Assembly: GCA_024763435.1 (NCBI GenBank)
Contig: JANTFN010000040.1
Coordinates: 1 to 11,043, forward strand
Direction of reading: 5' to 3'
Length of the DNA stretch: 11,043 nt
DNA from: Thermodesulfobacteriota bacterium
GTDB lineage: Bacteria; Desulfobacterota; S145-22
This document shows positions 1-7,028 of this stretch, piece after piece. Under the pieces are notes generated by a model that worked only from the letters and a program-made list of their open reading frames with translations, was not told the origin of the DNA and ran no database searches. The position numbers and the translations under genes were made by a program. Numbering within the stretch: the stretch's first letter is position 1; each line of letters opens with the position of its first letter.

Positions 1-525
1 AAGAGGGTGCGCGGTGTTGATAACAGGGACGATGCGATCCGAGGTAAAGGGGATTGCTTCAAGGAGTTTATGTCTTGGATTTGTACCGACAAATGCGATC
101 TCACTCTTTCGTTCAAGAACCCAGTCAATAGCTTTTTTTGAATCGGAAATATTGAGGGTTACCTTTATTTCCGGGAAATGTTCAAGGAACCTTCCAACCA
201 TATCAGGGAGGATATATTCGCCTGGAATGCTGCTGGCCCCTATGATAAGATCCCCTTTTACGGTATCGGAAAACCGGCTCATTTCGAGAAGCGTCTGCTC
301 CCTCTCGGCAATCATCCGTTTCGCATGTTTTAAAAAGCGCTTGCCTGCCGGTGTTAAAATACTTTCCCGCCTGGTCCGCAAAAAGAGCCGGGTATTGAGT
401 TCTTTTTCAAGACTGCGGATGTGATCGCTGATGGTAGGCTGGGTCAGAAAAATGGTTTGCGCCGCTTTACTGAAGCTCCTGAGTTCGGCAACCTTCAAAA
501 AAGTTTCTAACTGGCGGAAGTCCAT
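1..525 (-). CDS. LysR-family transcriptional regulator, C-terminus cut by window edge
   Basis: This is a DNA-binding transcriptional regulator with the LysR architecture. 175 residues are visible out of the roughly 300 usual for the family, because the gene runs off the left edge. Residues 1-60 are the winged helix-turn-helix (MDFRQLETFLKVAE, then SFSKAAQTIFLTQPTISDHI and SLEKELNTRLF), followed by the linker helix with LTPAGKRFL. From about residue 90 the effector-binding fold begins (GDLIIGASSIPGEYILP, typical of the CysB/CysL-like branch). The ATG at 523-525 is chosen because MDFRQLETF is the canonical LysR N-terminus. The Shine-Dalgarno sequence is weak (AGG about 11 bases upstream). The gene is divergent from the comM-like gene with 84 bp between them, so it may control its own promoter region. 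The effector is unknown. Some members with this N-terminal style are associated with selenium or sulfur metabolism, but nothing here proves that. Confidence 0.93.
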   Translation of the reverse strand, partial: MDFRQLETFLKVAELRSFSKAAQTIFLTQPTISDHIRSLEKELNTRLFLRTRRESILTPAGKRFLKHAKRMIAEREQTLLEMSRFSDTVKGDLIIGASSIPGEYILPDMVGRFLEHFPEIKVTLNISDSKKAIDWVLERKSEIAFVGTNPRHKLLEAIPFTSDRIVPVINTAHPL

Positions 526-546
526 TTATTCTTTACCTGTGCTAAC

Positions 547-573
547 TTGATTTTCCATTGCTTTAATTATAAT
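547..573 (+). promoter_or_regulatory. Candidate sigma-70-type promoter for the comM-like gene
   Basis: A perfect -10 hexamer TATAAT lies at 568-573. A TTGATT -35-like hexamer lies at 547-552, with a short spacer of 15 bases. Transcription would start near 580, about 30 bases before the comM-like start codon. The same AT-rich block reads TATAAT on the minus strand (571-566), so the divergent LysR gene may use an overlapping -10, although no good -35 is seen for it. The short spacer limits confidence. Confidence 0.4.
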
Positions 574-609
574 CTCATATCGTTGTAAGAATTTCAAGGA
601 AGGGGGGCT

Positions 610-2145
610 ATGTTAGCAAGGGTCTTTACAGGCGTGGTTTTGGGAATTGACGCTATTCCGGTAGATGTGGAGGTGGATGTCGGGCTGGGGCTCCCCAATT
701 TTTCCATTGTGGGCCTGCCGGACGGCGCGGTTAAAGAAAGCAAGGAGCGTGTCAGAAGCGCGTTAAAAAATTCTGGCTATACCATCCCACCGCGAAGAAT
801 CACGGTTAATTTATCCCCCGCGGATGTCAAAAAAGAAGGGACACTTTTTGATCTGCCTGTGGCGATAGGGATATTGGCGGCACTGGACATTATCCACGGT
901 CAAAAGGAAGACGCCTATTATGTCGCGGGGGAACTTTCCCTTAACGGCGCCGTTCGCAGGATAAAAGGAACACTGCCCATTGCCATGTGCGCCAGGGGAC
1001 ATAACGCACGGGGAATTATTCTCCCGGGTGAAAACGCGCCTGAAGCCGCTATTGTGCAGGGACTTGATGTGCATGGTGTGAATTACCTTCATGAAGTGGT
1101 TGATTTTTTGAATGGAGAACGCGGCCTTGAGGCAACGGCCTTTGCTGAAGAGGGTTTTCAGGGAGATGAAAGGGACGATGTTGTTGATTTTGCCGATGTC
1201 AAAGGCCAGGAACATGCCAAGCGGGCCATCGAGGTGGCGACGGCGGGCGGGCATAATATCCTGATGATCGGGCCTCCCGGGTCTGGTAAAACGATGCTTG
1301 CCCGGAGAATTCCGACGATTCTCCCGATGATGAATTTTGAAGAAAGCATTGAAACGACTAAAATTCACAGCGTTTCCGGCCTTACGGGGCGGGAGACACC
1401 CCTGATTCGCCTGCGGCCTTTCCGTGCGCCGCACCATACGGTTTCAGACGCGGGTCTGATTGGGGGCGGCACTATTCCACGGCCTGGAGAAGTCAGCCTC
1501 GCGCACAATGGGGTGCTGTTTCTCGATGAATTGCCTGAATTTAAGAAAAATGTCCTCGAAGTGCTGAGGCAGCCGCTCGAAGACGGGCGGGTTACCATTT
1601 CCCGTGCCGCGATTTCCCTAACGTACCCCTCCCGGTTTATGCTGGTTGCCGCGATGAACCCATGCCCCTGTGGCTACATGACGAGCCCTTATCATACCTG
1701 CACCTGTACGCCGTTACAGATACGGCGATACAGAGGGAAAATATCCGGTCCTCTGATGGACAGGATTGATATTCATATTGATGTTCCGGCCGTGCATTTT
1801 GAGGCCCTGAAAAGCAGCGCGCCCGCCGAAAAATCAGCCGATATACGCGAACGGGTCAAGAAAGCGCGGCAAGTTCAGGAAAAGAGATTTTCGCGCCACA
1901 GGAAGGTTTTTACCAATGCCCAGATGAAAACCCGCGATATCAAGACCTACTGTACCCTAGACGACACCGGAGAGCAACTGCTGGAAACCGCCATCTCCCG
2001 CCTTGGTTTTAGCGCGCGGGCGTATCACCGTATCTTAAAGGTTGCCCGAACCATCGCGGACCTCGAAGGACATGAGGCAATTCTTCCGGAGCATATTGCC
2101 GAGGCTATTCAATACCGTTCCCTGGACCGCCCGCTTCCTGTTTAG
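610..2145 (+). CDS. comM: ComM/YifB-family Mg-chelatase-like AAA+ ATPase
   Basis: This 511-residue protein has the full length of the YifB/ComM family (E. coli about 506). Family members that have been studied are hexameric helicases that promote branch migration during natural transformation. In non-competent bacteria the role is unsettled. The N-terminal Lon-protease-like/ChlI domain spans roughly residues 5-170 (GLPNFSIVGLPDGAVKESKE). The AAA+ Mg-chelatase domain spans about 190-395 with Walker A GPPGSGKT at 221-228, Walker B VLFLDE at 302-307 and the sensor region AAMNPCPCGY ending at 356. C352, C354, C364 and C366 form the C4 cluster common in Gram-positive and deltaproteobacterial members but lost in E. 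coli. A helical Mg-chelatase C-terminal domain spans 400-505. A strong Shine-Dalgarno sequence (AAGGAAGGGGGG) precedes the ATG. The gene stands alone and converges on the acyl-CoA dehydrogenase gene, with 13 bases between the stops. Confidence 0.95.
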   Translation: MLARVFTGVVLGIDAIPVDVEVDVGLGLPNFSIVGLPDGAVKESKERVRSALKNSGYTIPPRRITVNLSPADVKKEGTLFDLPVAIGILAALDIIHGQKEDAYYVAGELSLNGAVRRIKGTLPIAMCARGHNARGIILPGENAPEAAIVQGLDVHGVNYLHEVVDFLNGERGLEATAFAEEGFQGDERDDVVDFADVKGQEHAKRAIEVATAGGHNILMIGPPGSGKTMLARRIPTILPMMNFEESIETTKIHSVSGLTGRETPLIRLRPFRAPHHTVSDAGLIGGGTIPRPGEVSLAHNGVLFLDELPEFKKNVLEVLRQPLEDGRVTISRAAISLTYPSRFMLVAAMNPCPCGYMTSPYHTCTCTPLQIRRYRGKISGPLMDRIDIHIDVPAVHFEALKSSAPAEKSADIRERVKKARQVQEKRFSRHRKVFTNAQMKTRDIKTYCTLDDTGEQLLETAISRLGFSARAYHRILKVARTIADLEGHEAILPEHIAEAIQYRSLDRPLPV

Positions 2146-2158
2146 GGGTAAACGCGCG

Positions 2159-3355
2159 TTACTCCCATTCCATCTTTTCAAGTTCTTCGCTGTAATAGCG
2201 TTTGGAATCGTCGAGATGTTCCTTAATCATCTGCTCCGCGACCACGAACCGCTGAATCTGGTTGGTACCTTCATAAATCTGGGTTATTTTAGCGTCCCGC
2301 ATCAGGCGCTCAAGGGGTTTGCTTTTAAGGCAGCCGTAACCACCAAAGACCTGAACGGCGTTGATGGTAACCTTCATCGCTACATCAGAGCAGAAAAACT
2401 TGCTCATGGCGGAAAGTTTTGTGGCATTCGGGTGCTGGTTATCCAGATAGTAAGCGGCCTTGTAAACCATGGACCGGGCGGCTTCGACTGAGGTTGCCAT
2501 ATCAGCCAGGATAAACTGCATACCTCCCAATTTGGCAATGGGTTTATTGAACTGGCGTCGTTTCATGGCGAAGAGCGTCGCGAGTTCCAGCGCGGCCTGG
2601 GCGATGCCGACGGCCTGGGATGCAATGGCGGGGCGGGAATGATTCAGGGTTTCCATGGCAATACGAAACCCTTCTCCCTTTTGCCCGATGATATGCGTGG
2701 CTGGAAGGTTGACATCCCTGAGGGTGAGAGAGGTGGAAGGAACCCCGCGCATCCCGATCTTGTCGTCTTTTTTCCCCACGAAGAGCCCGTCGCTATCCAG
2801 GGGTACGATAAAAGCGGTTAATCCCCGTTTCCCCTGTCTTGGGTTTGTCTTGACAATTGTACTGTAATAATGGGCGATACCGCCATTGGTTACAAATGAT
2901 TTTTTTCCGTTCAGGATATAATGTCTGCCCTCTTTTTTGGCGGTCATCTGGAGGGCACCCACATCCGATCCGGCCTTTGGTTCCGTCAGCGCGAATCCCA
3001 TAAGCCTCTGGTTGCGGCAGATGTCCTCGAGGTAAAGGGTCTTTTGTTTTTCACTCCCATAAAGGAGAACAGGCAGCGTTCCAACGGTCTGGACGATAAT
3101 CAGAAGGGCGAGTGAGGCAGAATATTTGGCGATTTCCTCCACGACGGTGCAGAAATCAAGGATATTCCCACCAAATCCGCCGTAGGACTTTGGAATGAGA
3201 AGAGAAAGAAACCCCGCTTTAAAAAAATGTTCGGCCATGTACCAGGGAAATTCATCGGTTTCCTCGATTTCATTTATTTTGTCAACGACCATTTCCTGTA
3301 TAAACGAGGAAGCCTTTTGCGTGAGCCTCTTTTTTTTCTCCATCAGATCAAACAT
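2159..3355 (-). CDS. Acyl-CoA dehydrogenase
   Basis: This is an FAD-dependent flavoenzyme that oxidises acyl-CoA thioesters to 2-enoyl-CoA, passing electrons to electron-transfer flavoprotein. At 398 residues it is slightly longer than the usual 380. Order: N-terminal helical domain (about 1-115), beta domain with the first family signature GFALTEPKAGSDV (120-132) and LNGKKSFVTNGG, then the C-terminal helical domain with the second signature starting QVFGGYGCLKSKPLERL (335-351). E362 in IYEGTNQIQ occupies the catalytic-base position of short- and medium-chain enzymes (Glu376 in mature human MCAD). The ATG at 3353-3355 is preceded by AAGGA with 8-base spacing. Substrate chain length cannot be read from sequence. 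Candidates are short-chain, branched-chain or aromatic-pathway acyl-CoAs. No ETF genes adjoin it. It lies downstream of ilvD and the SEC-C gene, 159 bp away, with its own candidate promoter, so it may be transcribed separately. Cytoplasmic. Confidence 0.95.
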   Translation of the reverse strand: MFDLMEKKKRLTQKASSFIQEMVVDKINEIEETDEFPWYMAEHFFKAGFLSLLIPKSYGGFGGNILDFCTVVEEIAKYSASLALLIIVQTVGTLPVLLYGSEKQKTLYLEDICRNQRLMGFALTEPKAGSDVGALQMTAKKEGRHYILNGKKSFVTNGGIAHYYSTIVKTNPRQGKRGLTAFIVPLDSDGLFVGKKDDKIGMRGVPSTSLTLRDVNLPATHIIGQKGEGFRIAMETLNHSRPAIASQAVGIAQAALELATLFAMKRRQFNKPIAKLGGMQFILADMATSVEAARSMVYKAAYYLDNQHPNATKLSAMSKFFCSDVAMKVTINAVQVFGGYGCLKSKPLERLMRDAKITQIYEGTNQIQRFVVAEQMIKEHLDDSKRYYSEELEKMEWE

Positions 3356-3438
3356 TCTCTCGGTTCCTTTTTTAAGGTTCTTGACGCGTAAGATATCTAC
3401 ATCCTTACTGCCATGGCCACAAAGTCCAAGGGGCAGGT

Positions 3439-3467
3439 AAAAATAGAAGCAGAGAATCCCCTGTCAA
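3439..3467 (-). promoter_or_regulatory. Candidate sigma-70-type promoter for the acyl-CoA dehydrogenase
   Basis: On the minus strand a perfect -35 TTGACA (3467-3462) is followed after 16 bases by TATTTT (3445-3440), a 4-of-6 match to TATAAT. It would give a leader of about 80 bases before the ATG at 3355. This suggests the dehydrogenase can be transcribed independently of the upstream ilvD/SEC-C run. Confidence 0.4.
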
Positions 3468-3486
3468 TAGGAGAATAAAACGTCTT

Positions 3487-3503
3487 CGGCGCCGCCGGCG
3501 CCG
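3487..3503 (-). terminator. GC-only hairpin downstream of the SEC-C gene
   Basis: On the minus strand CGGCGCC, a 3-base loop GGC and GGCGCCG form a perfect 7-bp stem of only G and C, 11 bases after the SEC-C stop codon. The T-run that would complete an intrinsic terminator is displaced: AAGACG comes before TTTTATT. It may be a weak or attenuating terminator that partly separates the ilvD operon from the acyl-CoA dehydrogenase, or a stabilising 3' end. Confidence 0.4.
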
Positions 3504-3514
3504 GCTTATCCGCT

Positions 3515-3691
3515 TCAGGAGGTGGATGTACAGCTCTTTGCCCTGATGCGCGAGAGTTTTCTCTGATCGGATTCCATATGGCACTTCTTGTATTTTTTGC
3601 CGCTTCCGCACCAGCAAGGGTCGTTACGTCCCAGCTTTGGAATTTCCCTCGGGGCGGCTTCGCCCCCTAATAATTTAGATAAAAACCCCAT
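3515..3691 (-). CDS. Stand-alone SEC-C motif small protein (58 residues)
   Basis: This is a very small gene, easily missed. Translation from the ATG at 3689-3691 gives 58 residues starting MGFLSKLLGGEAAP and containing GRNDPCWCGSGKKYKKCHM. That segment is a textbook SEC-C (SecA C-terminal) zinc-binding motif with ligands C26, C28, C37 and H38. It closely resembles the last 20 or so residues of SecA, where the motif binds Zn2+ and contacts SecB and ribosomes. Here it is a separate protein with a short amphipathic N-terminus and a Lys/Arg-rich tail. The Shine-Dalgarno sequence is excellent (AAAGGAGA, 5-base spacing from GGAG). It follows ilvD by 12 bases, so co-transcription is very likely. The role is unknown: SEC-C miniproteins are found widely, and ribosome, nucleic-acid or metal-chaperone roles have been suggested only by analogy. 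The longer minus-strand frame covering much of this gene encodes an unlikely Arg8 run and is rejected. Confidence 0.88.
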   Translation of the reverse strand: MGFLSKLLGGEAAPREIPKLGRNDPCWCGSGKKYKKCHMESDQRKLSRIRAKSCTSTS

Positions 3692-3703
3692 AAGGTCTCC
3701 TTT

Positions 3704-5365
3704 TTACTTTTCAAAAACCGCGCCGGTATCAGCGGATTGAACCATTCTGGCGTATCGTGCCATGTAGCCGGTTTGAATTTTGGGCGGCAGGGGCTTCCAT
3801 GCCGCCAGGCGGGCATTAATCATTTCATCGGGGAGCAGAAGCGTCAGGCGGTTGTTATCGATATCTACTTCTATTTCATCGCCATCCTGAACAATGGCAA
3901 TGGGGCCTTTCTGCGCGGCTTCCGGTGAAATGTGGCCGACGGCCGCGCCGCGTGTCCCCCCGGAGAACCGCCCGTCCGTGAGAAGCGCGACATCCTTATC
4001 CAAGCCCATCCCCGCGATAGCCGAGGTTGGGGCCAGCATCTCCCGCATCCCGGGGCCGCCTCTCGGGCCTTCGTAGCGGATAACCACGACATCGCCTTTT
4101 AAAATTTTTCCACCGAGGATCGCGTCAACGGCCGCTTCTTCCGAATCGAATACCCGCGCGGGACCCCGGTGTTTTCTCATGGAGGGGGCCACCGCGGATT
4201 GCTTGACGACAGAGCCGTTGGGAGCAAGATTTCCCCTCAGAATAGCCAAGCCACCCGTTGGGTGGTAGGGGGATGCAAAGGGTCGAATAATTTCAGGATT
4301 GGTTACAGGGTGACGCTCGAGATCTGCCCCGATGGGTTTTCCGGAGACGGTCAGCGCCTCGGTTTCGATGAGGTGGCGTTGATGGAGGGTGTTCATCAGC
4401 GCGTAAATGCCGCCCGCACTGTCGAGGTCCTGGATATGGTGCGGCCCGCCTGGTGACATATTACACAGATGGGGCGTCCGGTTGGAGACCTCCTGAAAGG
4501 TATCCAGCGGAAGGGTGATTCCCGCTTCGTGCGCGATCGCGGGGAGGTGGAGCGACGTATTGGTGGACCCGCCGAAGGCCATGTCCACGGTGACGGCATT
4601 GAGGAAGGCAGCTTTGGTGAGAATTTTATCCGGCGTGATATTTTCGGCCACAAGGCGCATAATTTGCATCCCCGATGTCTTGGCCAACCGGAGCCGCGCC
4701 GCCATAACGGCGGGAATAGTGCCGTTCCCGGGGAGGGCAAGCCCCAGGGCCTCTGTCAGGGCATTCATGGAATTGGCGGTAAACATCCCGCTGCATGATC
4801 CTGCGCCCGGACAGGCTGCATCCTCGTATTGTTTGAGTTCTTCATCCGTGAAATCTCCGGCACTGACCTTTCCCACGGCTTCAAAGACACTGATGAGGTC
4901 AATCGTCTGCCCGCAGCATTCCCCTGTCAGCATCGGCCCCCCGCTAACCACGATAGCGGGAATATTGAGGCGGGCGGCGGCCATCATCATGCCGGGAATG
5001 ATTTTATCGCAGTTGGGGACAAGGACGAGACCGTCAAAAGGGTAGGCCATGGCCATGACTTCCACGGAATCGGCAATCAGCTCCCGGGAACCGAGGGAAT
5101 ATTTCATTCCCTGATGTCCCATGGCGATGCCGTCGCAGATGCCGATGGTGGCAAAGGTCATGGGAGTTCCCCCTGCCATGCGAATCCCGGCCTTAACGGC
5201 TTCGACAACCTTATCCAGATGAACATGGCCGGGGATGACCTCATTGGCTGAACTGGCAACGCCGATAATGGGGCGAGAGAGTTCTTCATCGGTGTATCCC
5301 ATGGCCTTGAAGAGGCTCCGGTGCGGGGCGCGTGTCACCCCTTTTTTCATTTGATCTGAACGCAT
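3704..5365 (-). CDS. ilvD: Dihydroxy-acid dehydratase
   Basis: This enzyme converts 2,3-dihydroxy-isovalerate and its methylvalerate homologue to the 2-keto acids, the third common step of valine, leucine and isoleucine synthesis. It uses an Fe-S cluster and Mg2+. The start is set at the ATG at 5363-5365: MRSDQMKKG with TRAPHRSL is the family N-terminus and GGGGAG lies just upstream. An in-frame TTG at 5407 would add 14 residues without family support. Length is 553 residues. Cluster-ligand candidates are C77 (GICDGIAMGHQGM), C119 (PNCDKIIPGMMMA) and C191 (GSCSGMFTANSM). The motif reads CPGAGSC, with Ala where CPGCGSC is common. S468 in DGRFSGGTRG is the presumed general base. The sequence is closer to the archaeal/clostridial type than to E. 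coli IlvD. It sits between a flavoprotein (59-bp gap) and the SEC-C gene (12-bp gap). No other ilv or leu genes are in view. Confidence 0.95.
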   Translation of the reverse strand: MRSDQMKKGVTRAPHRSLFKAMGYTDEELSRPIIGVASSANEVIPGHVHLDKVVEAVKAGIRMAGGTPMTFATIGICDGIAMGHQGMKYSLGSRELIADSVEVMAMAYPFDGLVLVPNCDKIIPGMMMAAARLNIPAIVVSGGPMLTGECCGQTIDLISVFEAVGKVSAGDFTDEELKQYEDAACPGAGSCSGMFTANSMNALTEALGLALPGNGTIPAVMAARLRLAKTSGMQIMRLVAENITPDKILTKAAFLNAVTVDMAFGGSTNTSLHLPAIAHEAGITLPLDTFQEVSNRTPHLCNMSPGGPHHIQDLDSAGGIYALMNTLHQRHLIETEALTVSGKPIGADLERHPVTNPEIIRPFASPYHPTGGLAILRGNLAPNGSVVKQSAVAPSMRKHRGPARVFDSEEAAVDAILGGKILKGDVVVIRYEGPRGGPGMREMLAPTSAIAGMGLDKDVALLTDGRFSGGTRGAAVGHISPEAAQKGPIAIVQDGDEIEVDIDNNRLTLLLPDEMINARLAAWKPLPPKIQTGYMARYARMVQSADTGAVFEK

Positions 5366-5424
5366 AAAAAACTCCCCGGGAGATGATTTATAACATTCTC
5401 CCTGCAATGTAAAATTTAAAGTTT

Positions 5425-6762
5425 TTAATCAGCACCTTTTCGCAATTTTAGCCAGGCATTTTCTGCCGCCAGGATAATACCGTTTTTTGAAGGTTCAGGC
5501 GTGAGGACAGGTTGAACCGTGTAGTGCATGGTTAAAATATCTTCTACCCTCGAGTGGCATCGGATGGCTTCGGCGATAAGATCGACTTGAGCACCGATAA
5601 AGTCACTTCCTATGATCTGTCCGCCGACAATTGTGTTATCCTGTTTTTTAAAGTAGAGGCGGAAAAGGGTTTTTTTCGTTCCATGGATAGAATTGTACAT
5701 GTTGGTGGTTTCAGAATTTCCAGTAAAAACTTCAAGACCGTCCCGTTTGGCCTGTTCGATGCCAACGCCTACGGTTCCTATGGAAAGGTCGCCGATCTTA
5801 GTTGCAGAGGGTCCAATAATCCCTTCAAAGATACGGTCATGTCCCAGAATATTCATCGCGGCTACTTTTGCTTCAACCCCCGCGTTGTTGCCGATTTTGG
5901 CGGGTTTGACACGCCCGGTAATGAAACAGCAGGTTTCAACGACATCGCCGGCGGCAAAGATGTCTGGAAGGCTGGTACGCATCCGGTTGTCGACCAGAAT
6001 TCCTGTTTTTCCCAATGCCAGACCAGCACTTTCGGCAAGTGCTGTATCTGCACGGACCCCTACGCTGAGGACAACCAAATCTGCCGGTATTTCCTTATCA
6101 CCGACTTCCACGGATTCTACCTTGCCGTTTCCCTTGATAGCAGTAACTTTTGTGTTGGTGAGTAGCGTGACCCCTTTCTTTTGCATCTCCTCTTCAATGA
6201 TTTCACAGAAGTCCGGATCCAGGATAGCCATCAGGCAGTGCGGAAGCATTTCTACAATCACGACTTCTATGCCTCTTTTTCGAAGCAGAACACCCAGTTC
6301 TGCGCCTATATATCCGCCACCAACGATCACAACCTTTTTTGACTTTTTAATGGCGTCCTCAACGGCATATACGTCGGCAGTGTTTCTGAGGACGTGAACA
6401 TTTTCCAGTTCAACTCCTGGAATAGGGGGCTTGACAGGGACAGCCCCCGGGGTTATCAGCAGTTTGTTGTACCTGCAATCATCCCCTTTTTCAGTATGGA
6501 CAACCTTGTTCTCTGGATCTATCGAGACTGCCTTGTCAACAATTAACTCCGCGTTCCACCGGGTAACTTTCTTGTCTGGTTCAACGATTTCATCAACAGT
6601 TAATTCTCCGCCCAAAGCATAGGGGACAGAGCACGGATTTAGCATTACTTTCTGATCTCTTATAACAGCTATTTTTAAACCCGGGTTTAACTGCGCTATT
6701 AATTTTGTTGACATTCGACCCGCAACGCCTCCACCAATAATAACCATGTCATACGCTTTCAT
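5425..6762 (-). CDS. FAD/NAD-dependent disulfide reductase-like flavoprotein (CoA-disulfide reductase/NADH oxidase family)
   Basis: This 445-residue protein belongs to the one-cysteine pyridine nucleotide-disulfide oxidoreductases, which include CoA-disulfide reductase, NADH oxidase/peroxidase and polysulfide reductase. The FAD Rossmann motif GGGVAG is at 10-15. C44 in NPCSVPYALGG aligns with the redox-active cysteine that forms Cys-S-S-CoA or Cys-SOH. The NAD(P) motif GGGYIG is at 148-153, with E171 at the end of the second strand favouring NAD(H). The second FAD motif TSLPDIFAAGD is at 264-274 and is followed by an unusual C278-C279 pair. A C-terminal dimerisation domain spans about 320-445. 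The characteristic C-terminal segment of classical CoA-disulfide reductases (aromatic and proline-rich) is not seen. GGGAGGT precedes the ATG. It heads the minus-strand run with ilvD and is divergent from a paralogue. The substrate is not determinable. A thiol, disulfide, polysulfide or oxygen-defence role is plausible. Cytoplasmic. Confidence 0.9.
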   Translation of the reverse strand: MKAYDMVIIGGGVAGRMSTKLIAQLNPGLKIAVIRDQKVMLNPCSVPYALGGELTVDEIVEPDKKVTRWNAELIVDKAVSIDPENKVVHTEKGDDCRYNKLLITPGAVPVKPPIPGVELENVHVLRNTADVYAVEDAIKKSKKVVIVGGGYIGAELGVLLRKRGIEVVIVEMLPHCLMAILDPDFCEIIEEEMQKKGVTLLTNTKVTAIKGNGKVESVEVGDKEIPADLVVLSVGVRADTALAESAGLALGKTGILVDNRMRTSLPDIFAAGDVVETCCFITGRVKPAKIGNNAGVEAKVAAMNILGHDRIFEGIIGPSATKIGDLSIGTVGVGIEQAKRDGLEVFTGNSETTNMYNSIHGTKKTLFRLYFKKQDNTIVGGQIIGSDFIGAQVDLIAEAIRCHSRVEDILTMHYTVQPVLTPEPSKNGIILAAENAWLKLRKGAD

Positions 6763-6783
6763 TGTCTTACCTCCCCGTCTTTT

Positions 6784-6852
6784 CTATTTCTTCAAAAGAA
6801 AATTTCGAGCAGCAATGCCTTCCCCGATAATGGCTATGCTACAGCCTTTCAC
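6784..6852 (-). pseudogene. 22-codon reading frame: N-terminal look-alike of the downstream flavoprotein, or leader peptide
   Basis: GTG at 6852-6850 is preceded by a perfect AGGAGG (6864-6859) with 6-base spacing. It reads VKGCSIAIIGEGIAARNFLL followed by two Lys, then TAG at 6786-6784. The frame ends 21 bases before the flavoprotein ATG. Its first 17 residues align without gaps, from the start codon, to the flavoprotein N-terminus: 7 identities, including the Ile-Ile-Gly-x-Gly core and Arg16, with several conservative changes. By hand count, 34 of 51 bases match. I infer either the remnant of a tandem flavoprotein copy that lost everything after its first FAD motif, or a translated leader peptide coupled to the flavoprotein. 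The Rossmann-like pattern could also be chance, because the frame is short. Confidence 0.35.
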
Positions 6853-6948
6853 CCTTTCCCTCCTGCTTCTATAATAAAATATAAAAAACTTAAGCAGTAA
6901 AGTAAAGGGCGAATACAAAAGCCAAAATCACACCATTTTTAAAAAATG

Positions 6949-6977
6949 TTGACAGGGCAATATTGAGCTGTTAGAAG
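6949..6977 (+). promoter_or_regulatory. Candidate sigma-70-type promoter for the plus-strand flavoprotein
   Basis: A perfect TTGACA at 6949-6954 is followed, after an optimal 17-base spacer, by TAGAAG at 6972-6977 (4 of 6 match to TATAAT). Start would fall near 6984, giving a 45-base leader before the strong AAGGAGG Shine-Dalgarno and the ATG at 7029. A bulged palindrome AGCcTTCGAAGCT (6976-6988) overlaps the predicted start site and could be an operator. Confidence 0.5.
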
Positions 6978-7028
6978 CCTTCGAAGCTGAAAAAATAACA
7001 CTAACAAAAGATTAAGGAGGAATTAAAA

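Noticed and set aside
352..377. Possible broken LysR gene at the left edge
   Set aside because: The minus-strand frame stays open without stops through 525-1, so the gene is cut only by the window.
811..1437. 208-residue minus-strand frame inside the comM-like gene
   Set aside because: Antisense shadow of a strongly conserved AAA+ gene, with no domain or ribosome binding site.
2146..2158. Near-palindrome GTAAACGCGCGTTAC between the convergent comM-like and acyl-CoA dehydrogenase genes
   Set aside because: Only four outer base pairs and mismatches inside, with no T-run. Too weak to call a terminator.
3405..3617. 70-residue minus-strand frame with an Arg8 run
   Set aside because: The Arg run is a by-product of the GC-rich hairpin at 3487-3503. 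The frame overlaps the SEC-C gene in another frame and has no recognisable domain.
5366..5407. Upstream TTG start for ilvD adding 14 residues
   Set aside because: The added residues have no family match. The ATG at 5365 has GGGGAG upstream and begins the conserved N-terminus.
5693..6397. 234-residue plus-strand Ser/Thr/Pro-rich frame
   Set aside because: Antisense shadow of the flavoprotein gene with low-complexity composition and no motif.
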